Below, one piece after another: positions 8,888-16,959 of a stretch of DNA of 64,000 nt. Source of the DNA: Betaproteobacteria bacterium. Its GTDB lineage: Bacteria; Pseudomonadota; Gammaproteobacteria; Burkholderiales; JACQAP01. Where the stretch lies: contig JACQAP010000034.1 of the NCBI GenBank assembly GCA_016194905.1, positions 62,001-126,000 of the forward strand. The letters run 5' to 3'. The position numbers and the translations under genes were made by a program. Position 1 is the first letter of the stretch. Every line of letters begins with the position of its first letter. A model generated the notes under the pieces. The model worked only from the letters and a program-made list of their open reading frames with translations, searched no databases and had not been told where the DNA came from.

Positions 8888-9753
8888 GCGATTCACTGCA
8901 ACGATTTCTGCTGGAGAGCACGCCGGTTCGCGGCGAGATTGCGCATCTGGATGCCACCTGGCGCGCCGTGCTCGAACGGCGGACTTATCCGGCACCGCTG
9001 GAGCGGCTGCTCGGCGAGATGATGGCGGCTGCCGCACTGCTATCGGCGACGCTCAAATTCGAAGGCTCGCTGATCATGCAGATGCAAGGCAGCGGGCCGG
9101 TGCAATTGCTGGTGGTCGAAGCAACCAGCGAACGGACGCTGCGCGCCACCGCAAAGTGGGATGGAGATCTCGCCCAGGGCAACGTGACCGGGCTGCTGGG
9201 CGCGGGACGTTTCGTGATCTCCATCGTGCCGTCCAACGGCAAGCAGACCTATCAGGGCATCGTCAGCATCGAGGGCGAAAGCATCGCGCAGGTCCTGGAG
9301 CACTACATGGCGAAATCCGAACAGCTGGAAACCCGCCTTTGGCTTGCCTCGGATTCGCGTCAGGCCGCCGGAATGCTGTTGCAGAAGCTGCCGGCGGCGC
9401 CGAGCGAAGATGCGGATGCCTGGAACCGTGCGACCCGTCTGGGCGAAACCATCAAGCCCGAGGAATTGCTTCGGCTTCCGGCGCCGGAAATCATCCGCCG
9501 CCTCTATCACCAGGAAGACGTGCGCATTTTCGAACCGCGCCCGGTCGCGTTCCGCTGCTCCTGCTCGCACGAGCGGGTCACGTCCATGTTGCGCATGCTC
9601 GGGCACGATGAAGTGCGCTCCATTGTCGAAGAGCGCGGCAACGTCGAAGTGGACTGCGAATTCTGCGGCCGGCATTATATCTTCGATGCGGTCGATGCGG
9701 AGCAGGTGTTCGCGGCGAACGTCATCACGCCGGCGGAGAAGACGAAGCATTGA
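8884..9753 (+). CDS. hslO: Redox-regulated chaperone Hsp33
   Basis: The 289-residue protein starts at the ATG overlapping the previous stop. The C-terminal zinc switch is seen as CSCSHER followed about 30 residues later by CEFCGRHY, the CxC...CxxC pattern of Hsp33. Oxidation of these cysteines turns the protein into a holdase chaperone. It is followed by hslR, an association also known in E. coli. Confidence 0.96.
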   Translation: MSDSLQRFLLESTPVRGEIAHLDATWRAVLERRTYPAPLERLLGEMMAAAALLSATLKFEGSLIMQMQGSGPVQLLVVEATSERTLRATAKWDGDLAQGNVTGLLGAGRFVISIVPSNGKQTYQGIVSIEGESIAQVLEHYMAKSEQLETRLWLASDSRQAAGMLLQKLPAAPSEDADAWNRATRLGETIKPEELLRLPAPEIIRRLYHQEDVRIFEPRPVAFRCSCSHERVTSMLRMLGHDEVRSIVEERGNVEVDCEFCGRHYIFDAVDAEQVFAANVITPAEKTKH

Positions 9754-9806
9754 TAGAAGCCGTGACGAACTGCTCATTCAAACGGACGCCTTCAGTAACC
9801 GCAGGT

Positions 9807-10205
9807 ATGTCCAATAACGAAACCTCCCGCGTTCGCATCGACAAATGGCTTTGGGCGGCCCGCTTCTATAAAACCCGCAGTCTGGCGGCGGATGCAGTGG
9901 AGGGTGGCAAAGTGCAGGCCAACGGCGAACGCGTGAAACCGGCAAAGGTGCTCAAGGCCGGGGACATGCTCGCCATCCGCAACGGACATTTCACCTGGCA
10001 GATCACGGTGCTTGCATTGAGCGAGCGCCGCGGTTCCGCCACCGAAGCGTCCAAGCTGTATTCCGAATCCGATCAGAGCCGGAGGGAGCGCGAGGAGAAG
10101 AGTGCGCTGCTCAAGATCGAACGCCAGTCGAATCCGTTTCCCGGAGGGCGGCCCACCAAGAAGGCGCGCCGCCAGATCATCAAATTCACGCGGGAGCAAA
10201 ACTAA
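9807..10205 (+). CDS. hslR: S4-domain heat-shock protein Hsp15
   Basis: The 132-residue protein begins MSNNETSRVRIDKWLWAARF, the S4 RNA-binding motif of HslR, which recycles stalled 50S subunits carrying nascent chains. I chose the ATG at 9807 because the conserved RIDKWLW follows directly and a GCAGG site precedes it. The basic tail (GGRPTKKARRQII) is typical, but the last residues KFTREQN are supplied by a 123-bp repeat unit; the probable original ending RFMQDND lies 246 bp downstream. Confidence 0.93.
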   Translation: MSNNETSRVRIDKWLWAARFYKTRSLAADAVEGGKVQANGERVKPAKVLKAGDMLAIRNGHFTWQITVLALSERRGSATEASKLYSESDQSRREREEKSALLKIERQSNPFPGGRPTKKARRQIIKFTREQN

Positions 10206-10410
10206 CAGCTGCGACCAAGTCATATTCCCCGGTGCGGCGCGCTGGCGGCCGTTCCCGCAAACGGGCCTGCGGCTAACGAGTCACGGCCGCGCCGCCAGAT
10301 CATCAAATTCACACGGGAGCAAAACTAACAGCTGCGACCAAGTCATATTCCCCGGTGCGGCGCGCTGGCGGCCGTTCCCGCAAACGGGCCTGCGGCTAAC
10401 GAGTCACGGC
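10165..10410 (+). repeat. Two tandem 123-bp units spanning the hslR 3' end
   Basis: Units at 10165-10287 and 10288-10410 differ at one base (CACGCGGG against CACACGGG). Each unit holds the hslR tail ending in TAA, a short spacer and one structured element. The first 41 bp of unit 1 are the functional end of hslR, so the element provides the gene's present C-terminus. Confidence 0.9.
10245..10290 (+). other. Structured element, hslR copy 1
   Basis: Outer stem GCGGCCGT (10245-10252) pairs perfectly with ACGGCCGC (10283-10290). Inside are CCCGCAAACGGG (a CCCG-CAAA-CGGG hairpin), a short GCC-TGC-GGC hairpin and TAACGAGTC (10274-10282). The inner blocks match the rho elements while the outer stem is different in sequence yet still paired. 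Confidence 0.7.
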
Positions 10411-10413
10411 CGC
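10368..10413 (+). other. Structured element, hslR copy 2
   Basis: This is an exact repeat of the element at 10245-10290, shifted by 123 bp as part of the second tandem unit. Confidence 0.7.
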
Positions 10414-10451
10414 GCCGCCAGATCATTCGCTTCATGCAGGACAACGATTGA
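10411..10451 (+). pseudogene. Displaced alternative 3' end of hslR
   Basis: The third repeat begins with the same 16 bases (CGCGCCGCCAGATCAT) and then diverges, encoding RRQIIRFMQDND and a TGA stop instead of RRQIIKFTREQN. The RF-x-x-x-D/N ending is closer to what I recall of HslR C-termini elsewhere, so this is probably the original end, pushed downstream by the inserted units. Confidence 0.65.
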
Positions 10452-10616
10452 GTCTTGACGAGCGAAACACCATTTTCCGCAAAGCAACATTTTTCTCGAC
10501 AAGTCTCAAAACGCGGGCGTACACTGCGCCCTCCTTTCCGCCACCGTCAGAGAATGCTCAAGACATTCGCCGGTGGCGTTGCCGTTCCAGATGTTCCCGA
10601 GTGAGGAGATGCTCAG
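10452..10616 (+). promoter_or_regulatory. Leader region of phaA
   Basis: This spacer after the repeat block contains no gene. It should hold the phaA promoter; TTGACG near 10454 is a possible -35 box but no convincing -10 box follows at the right distance. A GAGTGAGGAG ribosome site precedes the phaA ATG. Confidence 0.35.
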
Positions 10617-11795
10617 ATGGATGACGTGGTAATCGTCGCTGCATTGCGCACCGGCGTCGGCAAGTTCGGCGGCACGATAGGCAAAATCCCCGCAACAGAT
10701 CTCGGCGCGAAAGTCATTTCCGCGCTGCTCGCCAAGACCGGTGTGAAGCCGGACATGATCAGCGAAGTGTTGATGGGCCAGGTGCTCACCGCTGCCGCCG
10801 GCCAGAACCCTGCACGCCAGGCTTCCATCCGCGCCGGCCTTCCCCACATGGTTCCGGCGATGACCATCAATAAAGTCTGCGGTTCGGGGCTGAAGGCGAC
10901 GCATCTCGCCGCACAGGCGATCAAGGCCGGCGATGCCGGCATCGTCATCGCCGGCGGGCAGGAGAGCATGAGCCTGGCGCCGCATGTGCTGAACGGCGCG
11001 CGCGACGGTTTGCGCATGATGGACGGCAAGTTAATCGACACGATGATCGTCGATGGCCTGTGGGACGTCTACAACCAGTACCACATGGGTGTCACGGCCG
11101 AGAACGTTGCGAAGAAATGGAAGGTATCGCGCCGGGAACAGGACGAGTTCGCCGCCGCCTCGCAGCAGAAAGCGGAAGCCGCGCAGAAAGCCGGCCGGTT
11201 CAAGGATGAGATCGTACCGATCACCATTTCCACCAGAAAAGGCGACGTGATCTTCGACTCGGATGAATACGTGCGCCACGGCACGACCGCCGATGCGCTG
11301 GCGTCGCTGAAACCGGCATTCGACAAGAGCGGCACCGTAACCGCCGGAAATGCATCGGGCATCAATGACGGCGCCGCTGCCGTGATGATGATGAGCGCGA
11401 CCAAAGCAAGGGAACTGGGCTTCAAACCGCTGGCACGCATCAAGGCTTATTCGTCCGCCGGAGTCGATCCGAGCATCATGGGGATTGGTCCGATTCCGGC
11501 GTCGCAATTGTGTCTGAGGAAAGCTGGGTGGACGCCCGGGGAGATCGACCTGCTGGAAATCAACGAGGCGTTTGCAGCGCAAGCGATCGCGGTCAACCGC
11601 GACATGGGCTGGGACACGTCGAGGGTGAACGTCAACGGCGGCGCGATCGCGATCGGCCATCCGATCGGCGCATCCGGCTGCCGCATACTGGTCACACTAA
11701 TTCACGAGATGATCAAGCGCGATGCGAAGAAAGGCCTCGCGTCGCTATGCATCGGCGGCGGCATGGGCGTTGCGCTCGCGGTCGAGCGGGGCTAA
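10617..11795 (+). CDS. phaA: Acetyl-CoA acetyltransferase
   Basis: The 392-residue thiolase condenses two acetyl-CoA to acetoacetyl-CoA, the first step of polyhydroxybutyrate synthesis. The active cysteine lies in [10 protein letters not shown] near residue 88, the histidine in NEAFAAQ and [14 protein letters not shown] segments, and the second cysteine in [11 protein letters not shown]. The sequence [10 protein letters not shown] and overall wording are very close to Cupriavidus PhaA. A second thiolase gene follows and a phasin lies 2 kb downstream, supporting a polymer-metabolism role. Confidence 0.93.
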   Translation: MDDVVIVAALRTGVGKFGGTIGKIPATDLGAKVISALLAKTGVKPDMISEVLMGQVLTAAAGQNPARQASIRAGLPHMVPAMTINKVCGSGLKATHLAAQAIKAGDAGIVIAGGQESMSLAPHVLNGARDGLRMMDGKLIDTMIVDGLWDVYNQYHMGVTAENVAKKWKVSRREQDEFAAASQQKAEAAQKAGRFKDEIVPITISTRKGDVIFDSDEYVRHGTTADALASLKPAFDKSGTVTAGNASGINDGAAAVMMMSATKARELGFKPLARIKAYSSAGVDPSIMGIGPIPASQLCLRKAGWTPGEIDLLEINEAFAAQAIAVNRDMGWDTSRVNVNGGAIAIGHPIGASGCRILVTLIHEMIKRDAKKGLASLCIGGGMGVALAVERG

Positions 11796-11807
11796 AGACA
11801 AAATCTG

Positions 11808-11967
11808 GAACCACGGAGGACACGGAGATCACGGAGGAAAGGTCAGGAACTGAAGTGAGCCAATGGGATGCAAGGTGGCCATCGCTATCGATTGGATACT
11901 CCGTCGATCTTCCCTTGTCCAGGTAGTCTTCAGCTCTCGAATTTCTCCGTGCCCTCCGTGGTTCAAG
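11808..11967. repeat. Period-9 inverted-arm element 1 (ACGGAG type)
   Basis: The left arm has CCACGGAGG, CACGGAGAT and CACGGAGG in 9-bp steps; the right arm at about 11944-11967 carries the reverse complement (CTCCGTGCCCTCCGTGG). The element fills the gap between phaA and bktB. Confidence 0.85.
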
Positions 11968-11994
11968 AATTGGAATCCGAACTGGAGAAAAGCA

Positions 11995-13182
11995 ATGAAC
12001 AACGGACGTGAAGTGGTAATTATTTCCGGCGTGCGAACCGCGATCGGCGATTTCGGCGGGGCACTGAAGGATTTCGCACCGACCGACCTGGGTGCGCGTT
12101 GCGTGCGTGAAGCGCTGTCGCGCGGCAAGGTGGCGCCCGAGGAAATCGGTCATGTCGTCTTCGGCAACGTGATCCACACCGAAACGAAGGACATGTATCT
12201 GTCGCGCGTCTGCGCAATCAACGGCGGGATCCCGAAGGAAGTTCCGGCGATGACGCTGAACCGGCTGTGCGGCAGCGGGCTGCAGGCCATCGTCAGCGCC
12301 GCCCAGATTGTTGCTCTGGGAGATGCGGACGTCGCGGTTGCGGGCGGTGCGGAGTCCATGAGCCGCGCCAACTATTGGCTGCCGGCTGCGCGCTGGGGTT
12401 CGAAGATGGGCGATCAGGTCGTACTGGATGCGCTGACTGGCGCGTTGTCCGATCCGTTCGATGCGATGCACATGGGGGTAACCGCGGAAAATGTCGCGGC
12501 CAAATACAGCCTGACGCGTGCCATGCAGGACGAGTTCTCGGTCGAAAGTCATCGGCGTGCGGCGAATGCGATACAGAATGGTTATTTCAAGGACCAGATC
12601 CTGTCGATAGAGATCAAGGACCGCAAAGGCACCAAATTATTCGACACCGACGAGCACGTGCGCGGCGACGCGACCGTGGAGAATCTCGGCAAACTCAAAG
12701 CGGTGTTCAAGAAAGACGGTACCGTTACCGCGGGGAATGCTTCCGGCATCAACGACGGTGCAGCCGCAGTCGTTTTGATGGAACGCAAACTCGCGGAAAA
12801 AAAAGGGTTGAAACCGATGGCGCGGCTGGTCGCATACGGCCACGCGGGCGTCGAACCGACGCTGATGGGTCTCGGCCCGATTCCCGCAGTGCAGAACGCC
12901 ATGAAGAGGGCGGGCCTGAAAGTCGCCGACATGGATGTGATCGAATCGAATGAGGCCTTCGCTGCGCAAGCCTGCGCCGTCGCGAAGGATCTCGGCTTCG
13001 ATCCGAAGAAGGTCAATCCGAACGGCGGCGCCGTTGCGCTGGGTCATCCGGTCGGCGCCACCGGCTGCATCCTCTCGGTCAAAGCGCTCTATGAACTGCA
13101 GCGCATCGAGGGCAAGTACGCACTGGTGACCATGTGCATCGGTGGGGGGCAGGGAATCGCTGCGATCTACGAGCGCCTCTGA
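11995..13182 (+). CDS. bktB: Beta-ketothiolase BktB-like
   Basis: The 395-residue protein has the same catalytic set as the preceding thiolase ([43 protein letters not shown]) but is closer to Cupriavidus BktB, sharing REVVIISGVRTAIG, HVVFGNVIHTE and MYLSRV. BktB accepts longer 3-ketoacyl-CoA and supports copolymer synthesis. The ATG at 11995 follows the conserved start; the open frame extends 44 codons upstream into a dispersed repeat and that part is not coding. A perfect inverted repeat spans the stop codon. Confidence 0.88.
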   Translation: MNNGREVVIISGVRTAIGDFGGALKDFAPTDLGARCVREALSRGKVAPEEIGHVVFGNVIHTETKDMYLSRVCAINGGIPKEVPAMTLNRLCGSGLQAIVSAAQIVALGDADVAVAGGAESMSRANYWLPAARWGSKMGDQVVLDALTGALSDPFDAMHMGVTAENVAAKYSLTRAMQDEFSVESHRRAANAIQNGYFKDQILSIEIKDRKGTKLFDTDEHVRGDATVENLGKLKAVFKKDGTVTAGNASGINDGAAAVVLMERKLAEKKGLKPMARLVAYGHAGVEPTLMGLGPIPAVQNAMKRAGLKVADMDVIESNEAFAAQACAVAKDLGFDPKKVNPNGGAVALGHPVGATGCILSVKALYELQRIEGKYALVTMCIGGGQGIAAIYERL

Positions 13183-13197
13183 CGCTCGTAGATCGCA
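13161..13197 (+). terminator. Perfect 15-bp hairpin across the bktB stop codon
   Basis: TGCGATCTACGAGCG at 13161-13175 is the exact reverse complement of 13183-13197; the 7-base loop CCTCTGA contains the stop codon. No T run follows, so it may act as an mRNA 3' stabiliser rather than a terminator. Confidence 0.6.
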
Positions 13198-13317
13198 GCA
13201 GGGGCTAGGGACTAGGGGCTAGGGGGGGAATTTAAGGATTAGCCCAAGTCACAGGCGGCGCCATGCGCCGCTTTTTATTTCTAGCCCCTAGCCCCTGCAT
13301 TTCCCCTAGCCCCTGAG
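13198..13317. repeat. CTAGGGA-type period-7 inverted repeat
   Basis: Tandem GGGCTAGGGACTAGG-like units at 13200-13226 are mirrored by TAGCCCCTAGCCCCTG units at 13281-13317. The right arm lies inside the 3' end of the next gene and encodes its odd C-terminal tail. Confidence 0.75.
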
Positions 13318-13693
13318 CGCCAGCGGACCGCAGCCGCTGCAGCTCATCCAGGCACAGATGGATGAAGGCCAGCGCCGAAAACACCGGCGCCACCAGATTG
13401 AAGGGCGGGATGAAGTACATCACGCCGGTGATGAGCCCGAGCAGGAACAGCCGTCCACGCGCGATTTCGAAAATCCGCCTCATCTCTGCCGCATCGGCAT
13501 GGTCTGACCAGGTGAAGCTGGCGTGGTCCAAAACCGCATTCTGAATAACGGTCGTCCAAGTGCCCCAATAGGCCCAGCTCACGCCGATCCAGACAGCGAG
13601 GGCGATCAGCATCGGCACCAGCAGGATGATCAGAATGATGGGGTGCACAAGAGATCTTGCGGCATCAATCAAAGCCTTAATCACAACGTCCAT
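13232..13693 (-). CDS. EI24-domain membrane protein, internally shortened
   Basis: The 153-residue product has the N-terminal helix (LVHPIILIILLVPMLIALAV) and the C-terminal signature ARGRLFLLGL and YFIPPFNLVAPVFSALAFIH of EI24/CysZ-like membrane proteins. Family members are usually about 250 residues with a central block of membrane helices; roughly 90-110 residues appear to be missing between TTVIQ and DHADAAEMRR. The last 29 residues (GAQGLGEMQGLGA and on) are coded by a CTAGGG-type repeat. It is probably non-functional or a strongly reduced variant. Confidence 0.65.
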   Translation of the reverse strand: MDVVIKALIDAARSLVHPIILIILLVPMLIALAVWIGVSWAYWGTWTTVIQNAVLDHASFTWSDHADAAEMRRIFEIARGRLFLLGLITGVMYFIPPFNLVAPVFSALAFIHLCLDELQRLRSAGAQGLGEMQGLGARNKKRRMAPPVTWANP

Positions 13694-13791
13694 TTGAGCT
13701 CCATGGGTCTTAGGGGACTATATTAAATATATGTTTATATGAAATTAAATTTGAGTTACACGCGAATACGCCAACATTCGCAAATTTTGTG

Positions 13792-13819
13792 TTGACTTAG
13801 CCTGAGAGCCCATTACAAT
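13792..13819 (+). promoter_or_regulatory. Sigma-70-type promoter of phaP
   Basis: TTGACT (13792-13797) and TACAAT (13814-13819) are separated by 16 bases, a near-consensus promoter 88 bp upstream of the phasin start. Confidence 0.75.
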
Positions 13820-13906
13820 GCCATTGTTTTTTGCAGTGCAACAAGCTTCAGCCGCATCACAGGATTCAGTCCCGTAAATCGTTTCGCCTGCTCGAAGGAG
13901 AAAATC

Positions 13907-14437
13907 ATGTACAACGTACCTGAGCAATTGTTGGCCACGAATAAGGAAAGCCTCGAAACTTTCGTTGAATTCGCCGGTATCGCCGCAGCCGGTGCCGAAA
14001 AGCTGCTGGACGTGCAACTGAAGATTGCCAAGGCCGTCTTTGCCGACACCGTGAAGCATGCCAAAACGGTCGTTGCCGCCAAAGATGTCCAGGAACTGAC
14101 CGAAATCCAGACCTCGATCGTCCAGCCCTCCGCTGAAAAAGCGGCTGCTTATGGACGCAGCGTCTATGCCGTCGTCGCTGAGACCCAGACGGAACTGAGC
14201 AAGTTCTTCGAAGTACGCTTTGCCGATGTGAACAAGAACTTGACGACTGCCCTGGACAAGGCCGTAAAAAGCGCACCCGCTGGTTCTGATGTTGCCGTCG
14301 CTGCCGTGAAGTCGGCGCTGGCCGCCGCAAACCAGGCTTACGACGCATTCAGCAAGGCGACCAAACAAGTCGCGGAAGCAACGGAAGCCTCGATCACCGC
14401 CGCCAGCGGCGCGACCACCAAGAAAAAGGCCGCTTAA
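13907..14437 (+). CDS. phaP: Phasin
   Basis: The 176-residue protein is mostly amphipathic helix rich in Ala, Lys, Glu and Val, with MYNVPEQLLATNKESLETF at the start and a basic AATTKKKAA-type tail, as in betaproteobacterial PhaP phasins that coat polyhydroxybutyrate granules. A GAAGGAG ribosome site precedes the ATG. A strong promoter and a strong terminator frame it as a single-gene unit, consistent with an abundant protein. Confidence 0.93.
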   Translation: MYNVPEQLLATNKESLETFVEFAGIAAAGAEKLLDVQLKIAKAVFADTVKHAKTVVAAKDVQELTEIQTSIVQPSAEKAAAYGRSVYAVVAETQTELSKFFEVRFADVNKNLTTALDKAVKSAPAGSDVAVAAVKSALAAANQAYDAFSKATKQVAEATEASITAASGATTKKKAA

Positions 14438-14462
14438 GCGTCCAGTAAACAGATTCAATTCA

Positions 14463-14498
14463 AAGGCCCCCGGAATAGTCCGGGGGCCTTTTGTTTTT
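14463..14498 (+). terminator. Rho-independent terminator after phaP
   Basis: AAGGCCCCCGGA pairs with TCCGGGGGCCTT (14463-14490) and is followed by TTGTTTTT. Confidence 0.93.
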
Positions 14499-14576
14499 GG
14501 AGGGGGCCGTCCTATAGAATCCGGTTTGATTTGGCGTTATCCGTTTTTGGCACTCACCAATCACCAATCCCCGCTC

Positions 14577-16232
14577 ATGCGCCTGACCGACCGCCCGACA
14601 TGGCAAGCCCTGGATGCGCACTCCCGTGACATGGGCGATGCGCGAATCCTCGACTTGTTTGCGCAGGATCCGCAGCGCGCCCAGGCGTTTTCGATCGAAG
14701 CCTGCGGGATGCTGCTCGATTATTCCAAGAATCCGATTTCGGTCGAAACACGACGTCTGCTGGTGGCTTTGGCCGTAGACGCCAGCGTCCCGGCACAAAT
14801 TGCGGCCATGTTCGAAGGCCGACGCATCAACGTCACCGAAAAACGCGCCGTCCTGCATACGGCCCTGCGCAATCGTTCGCAGCGGCCGGTCATGGTGGAC
14901 GGGCAGGACGTCATGCCCGGGATTCGCGCCATCCTCGAGCGCATGCGCGGCATGGCCGAACGTATTCGCGGAGGCATCGCGCGGGGCTGCACCGGCCGAA
15001 CGTTCACCGACATAGTGAACATCGGCATCGGCGGCTCCGACCTCGGTCCGCTGATGGTGACAACAGCGTTGCGGCCCTATGGCTCGCCCGGCCTGCGCGC
15101 CCATTTCGTCTCCAATGTCGACGGCGCGCACCTGGCCGCCACCCTCGCCGGTCTGAATCCCGAGGCGACACTGTTCATTGTCTCGTCGAAGACCTTCACG
15201 ACACAGGAAACCTTAACCAATGCGCGCTCTGCGCGCGAGTGGTTGCTTACTAAACTGGCTGCTTTCGCTCCCGCGGACTTGCTGGTTAAGCATCATTTCG
15301 CTGCCGTTTCGACCAATCTCGAAGCCACCGCCGCCTTCGGCATCATCCCCGAGCGCGTGTTCGGATTCTGGGACTGGGTGGGGGGTCGCTACTCGCTGTG
15401 GTCCGCCATCGGACTGCCGATCGCACTTGCAATCGGCTTCGAACGCTTCGAGGAACTCCTCGTCGGCGCCTACGAAATGGACGAGCACTTCCGCAACACC
15501 CCGCTGCAACGCAACCTGCCGGCCATGGCAGCGCTGATCGGGGTGTGGCACCTCGATTTTCTGGGTCATCCCACGCATGCGGTGCTGCCTTACGCCCAGG
15601 ACCTGTTGCATTTTCCGGCCTTCCTGCAGCAGCTCGACATGGAGAGCAATGGCAAAAGAGTGGATCGGTCGGGCACGGCGACCAACTACTCCACCGGACC
15701 AGTGATTTGGGGCGCACCGGGGACCAATGGCCAGCATGCGTTCCTCCAGCATCTGCACCAGGGCACCCAGGTCACGCCGGCTGACTTCATCGTTGCGGTA
15801 AACGCGGGCGACAACATGCCTGGGCACCACGACATGCTGCTCGCCAACTGCATCGCGCAGACCGAAGCTCTGTTGCGGGGCAAGAGCGCCGACGAAGTCC
15901 AAACCGAACTGAAGGCGCGCGGCATGCAGGGCGAGGAACTGGAGCGACTGACGCCGCATCGCGTGTTTCCGGGAAACCGTCCGAGCAACACCATAGTTCT
16001 CAAGCAACTGGACCCGCGCTCACTCGGTGCGCTGATCGCGCTCTACGAGCACAAGGTATTCGTGCAAGGCGCGATCTGGAACGTGAACTCCTTCGACCAG
16101 TGGGGCGTGGAACTCGGCAAACAGCTTGCGGGTGGCGTGCTGGAGGATTTGAAGGCCGGCAAACCGGGACCGAGACACGACGCATCGACGCAAAGGTTGA
16201 TCGAGTATGTCCTTAAAAACCGTGACGCGTGA
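14577..16232 (+). CDS. pgi: Glucose-6-phosphate isomerase
   Basis: The 551-residue enzyme interconverts glucose-6-phosphate and fructose-6-phosphate. It shows the family segments IGIGGSDLGP near residue 150, SSKTFTTQET near 205, GGRYSLWSAIGLP near 265 and DQWGVELGKQL near 505. The chosen ATG at 14577 gives a length almost equal to E. coli Pgi; the 17 codons upstream do not look coding. Confidence 0.96.
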   Translation: MRLTDRPTWQALDAHSRDMGDARILDLFAQDPQRAQAFSIEACGMLLDYSKNPISVETRRLLVALAVDASVPAQIAAMFEGRRINVTEKRAVLHTALRNRSQRPVMVDGQDVMPGIRAILERMRGMAERIRGGIARGCTGRTFTDIVNIGIGGSDLGPLMVTTALRPYGSPGLRAHFVSNVDGAHLAATLAGLNPEATLFIVSSKTFTTQETLTNARSAREWLLTKLAAFAPADLLVKHHFAAVSTNLEATAAFGIIPERVFGFWDWVGGRYSLWSAIGLPIALAIGFERFEELLVGAYEMDEHFRNTPLQRNLPAMAALIGVWHLDFLGHPTHAVLPYAQDLLHFPAFLQQLDMESNGKRVDRSGTATNYSTGPVIWGAPGTNGQHAFLQHLHQGTQVTPADFIVAVNAGDNMPGHHDMLLANCIAQTEALLRGKSADEVQTELKARGMQGEELERLTPHRVFPGNRPSNTIVLKQLDPRSLGALIALYEHKVFVQGAIWNVNSFDQWGVELGKQLAGGVLEDLKAGKPGPRHDASTQRLIEYVLKNRDA

Positions 16233-16349
16233 CGATCGTGACGACGTGACGAGGTACCAATGAGAACAGCGCGCCATGCGACGCTTTCTTGCGTCCAGGC
16301 TATCCGGTTTTGCATTTGTCCCTGCTCTTACGCCGTCACGGCTCGTCAA
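16221..16349. repeat. GTGACG-type inverted-arm repeat
   Basis: CGTGACGCGTGACGATCGTG and following units at 16221-16254 are mirrored by ACGCCGTCACGGCTCGTCAA at 16330-16349, the last bases touching the orn stop codon. A related repeat occurs at 44931-45130. Confidence 0.65.
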
Positions 16350-16897
16350 CCTTCCAGGTTGAGGAAGTGCTCCCTGTAGTATTTCAATTCCTCGATCGAT
16401 TCATGGATGTCGGCCAGCGCCTCGTGCTTGCCGTGCTTGACGAAGCCGGCCATGATTCCCGGCTTCCAGCGCTTGGCCAGTTCCTTCAGCGTGGAGACAT
16501 CCAAGTTGCGGTAGTGGAAGAAGGCCTCGAGTTTCGGCAGGTGCCGGGCGAGAAAGCGGCGGTCCTGGCAGATTGAATTGCCGCACATCGGCGACGTGTT
16601 CTCCGGCAGGTGCTGCGCCAGGAAAGCGATCAGCGCCGCTTCCACTTCCGCCTCGTTTTCTGTCGCTGCCTTGACCCTGTCGATCAGGCCGGATTTCTTG
16701 TGCGTGGACTTGTTCCACGAATCCATGCGGTCGAAGACGTCGTCAGGCTGATGAACGACCTTGACCGGGCCTTCGGCTACGACGTTCAACTGCGAATCGG
16801 TGATGACGATCGCCACTTCGAGGACACGGTCATTGTCGGGACTCAGCCCGCTCATTTCCATATCGATCCAGATTAGGTTGCCGGGATCCTGTGCCAT
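16346..16897 (-). CDS. orn: Oligoribonuclease
   Basis: The 183-residue enzyme degrades 2-5-nucleotide RNAs. DEDDh motifs are visible: WIDMEMSGL near residue 11, [10 protein letters not shown] near 109 and [12 protein letters not shown] with the catalytic His/Asp near 157-162. The ATG at 16895-16897 fits the family start [15 protein letters not shown]. It is divergent from the M48 protease gene, 62 bp away. Confidence 0.96.
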   Translation of the reverse strand: MAQDPGNLIWIDMEMSGLSPDNDRVLEVAIVITDSQLNVVAEGPVKVVHQPDDVFDRMDSWNKSTHKKSGLIDRVKAATENEAEVEAALIAFLAQHLPENTSPMCGNSICQDRRFLARHLPKLEAFFHYRNLDVSTLKELAKRWKPGIMAGFVKHGKHEALADIHESIEELKYYREHFLNLEG

Positions 16898-16959
16898 AAT
16901 CTTTTGTGTTTTTTCGAATTTTCCTGACGCCATTCTGTCACAGACCCTAACCGACATCC

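Noticed and set aside
10245-10290. Possible integron attC site
   Set aside because: TAAC is present, but the paired GTTRRRY/RYYYAAC boxes at the ends of an imperfect palindrome are absent, and the outer stem differs completely between loci.
10165-10451. Possible CRISPR array
   Set aside because: There are only two full units, no unique spacers, and the repeats include the hslR coding end; no cas gene is present.
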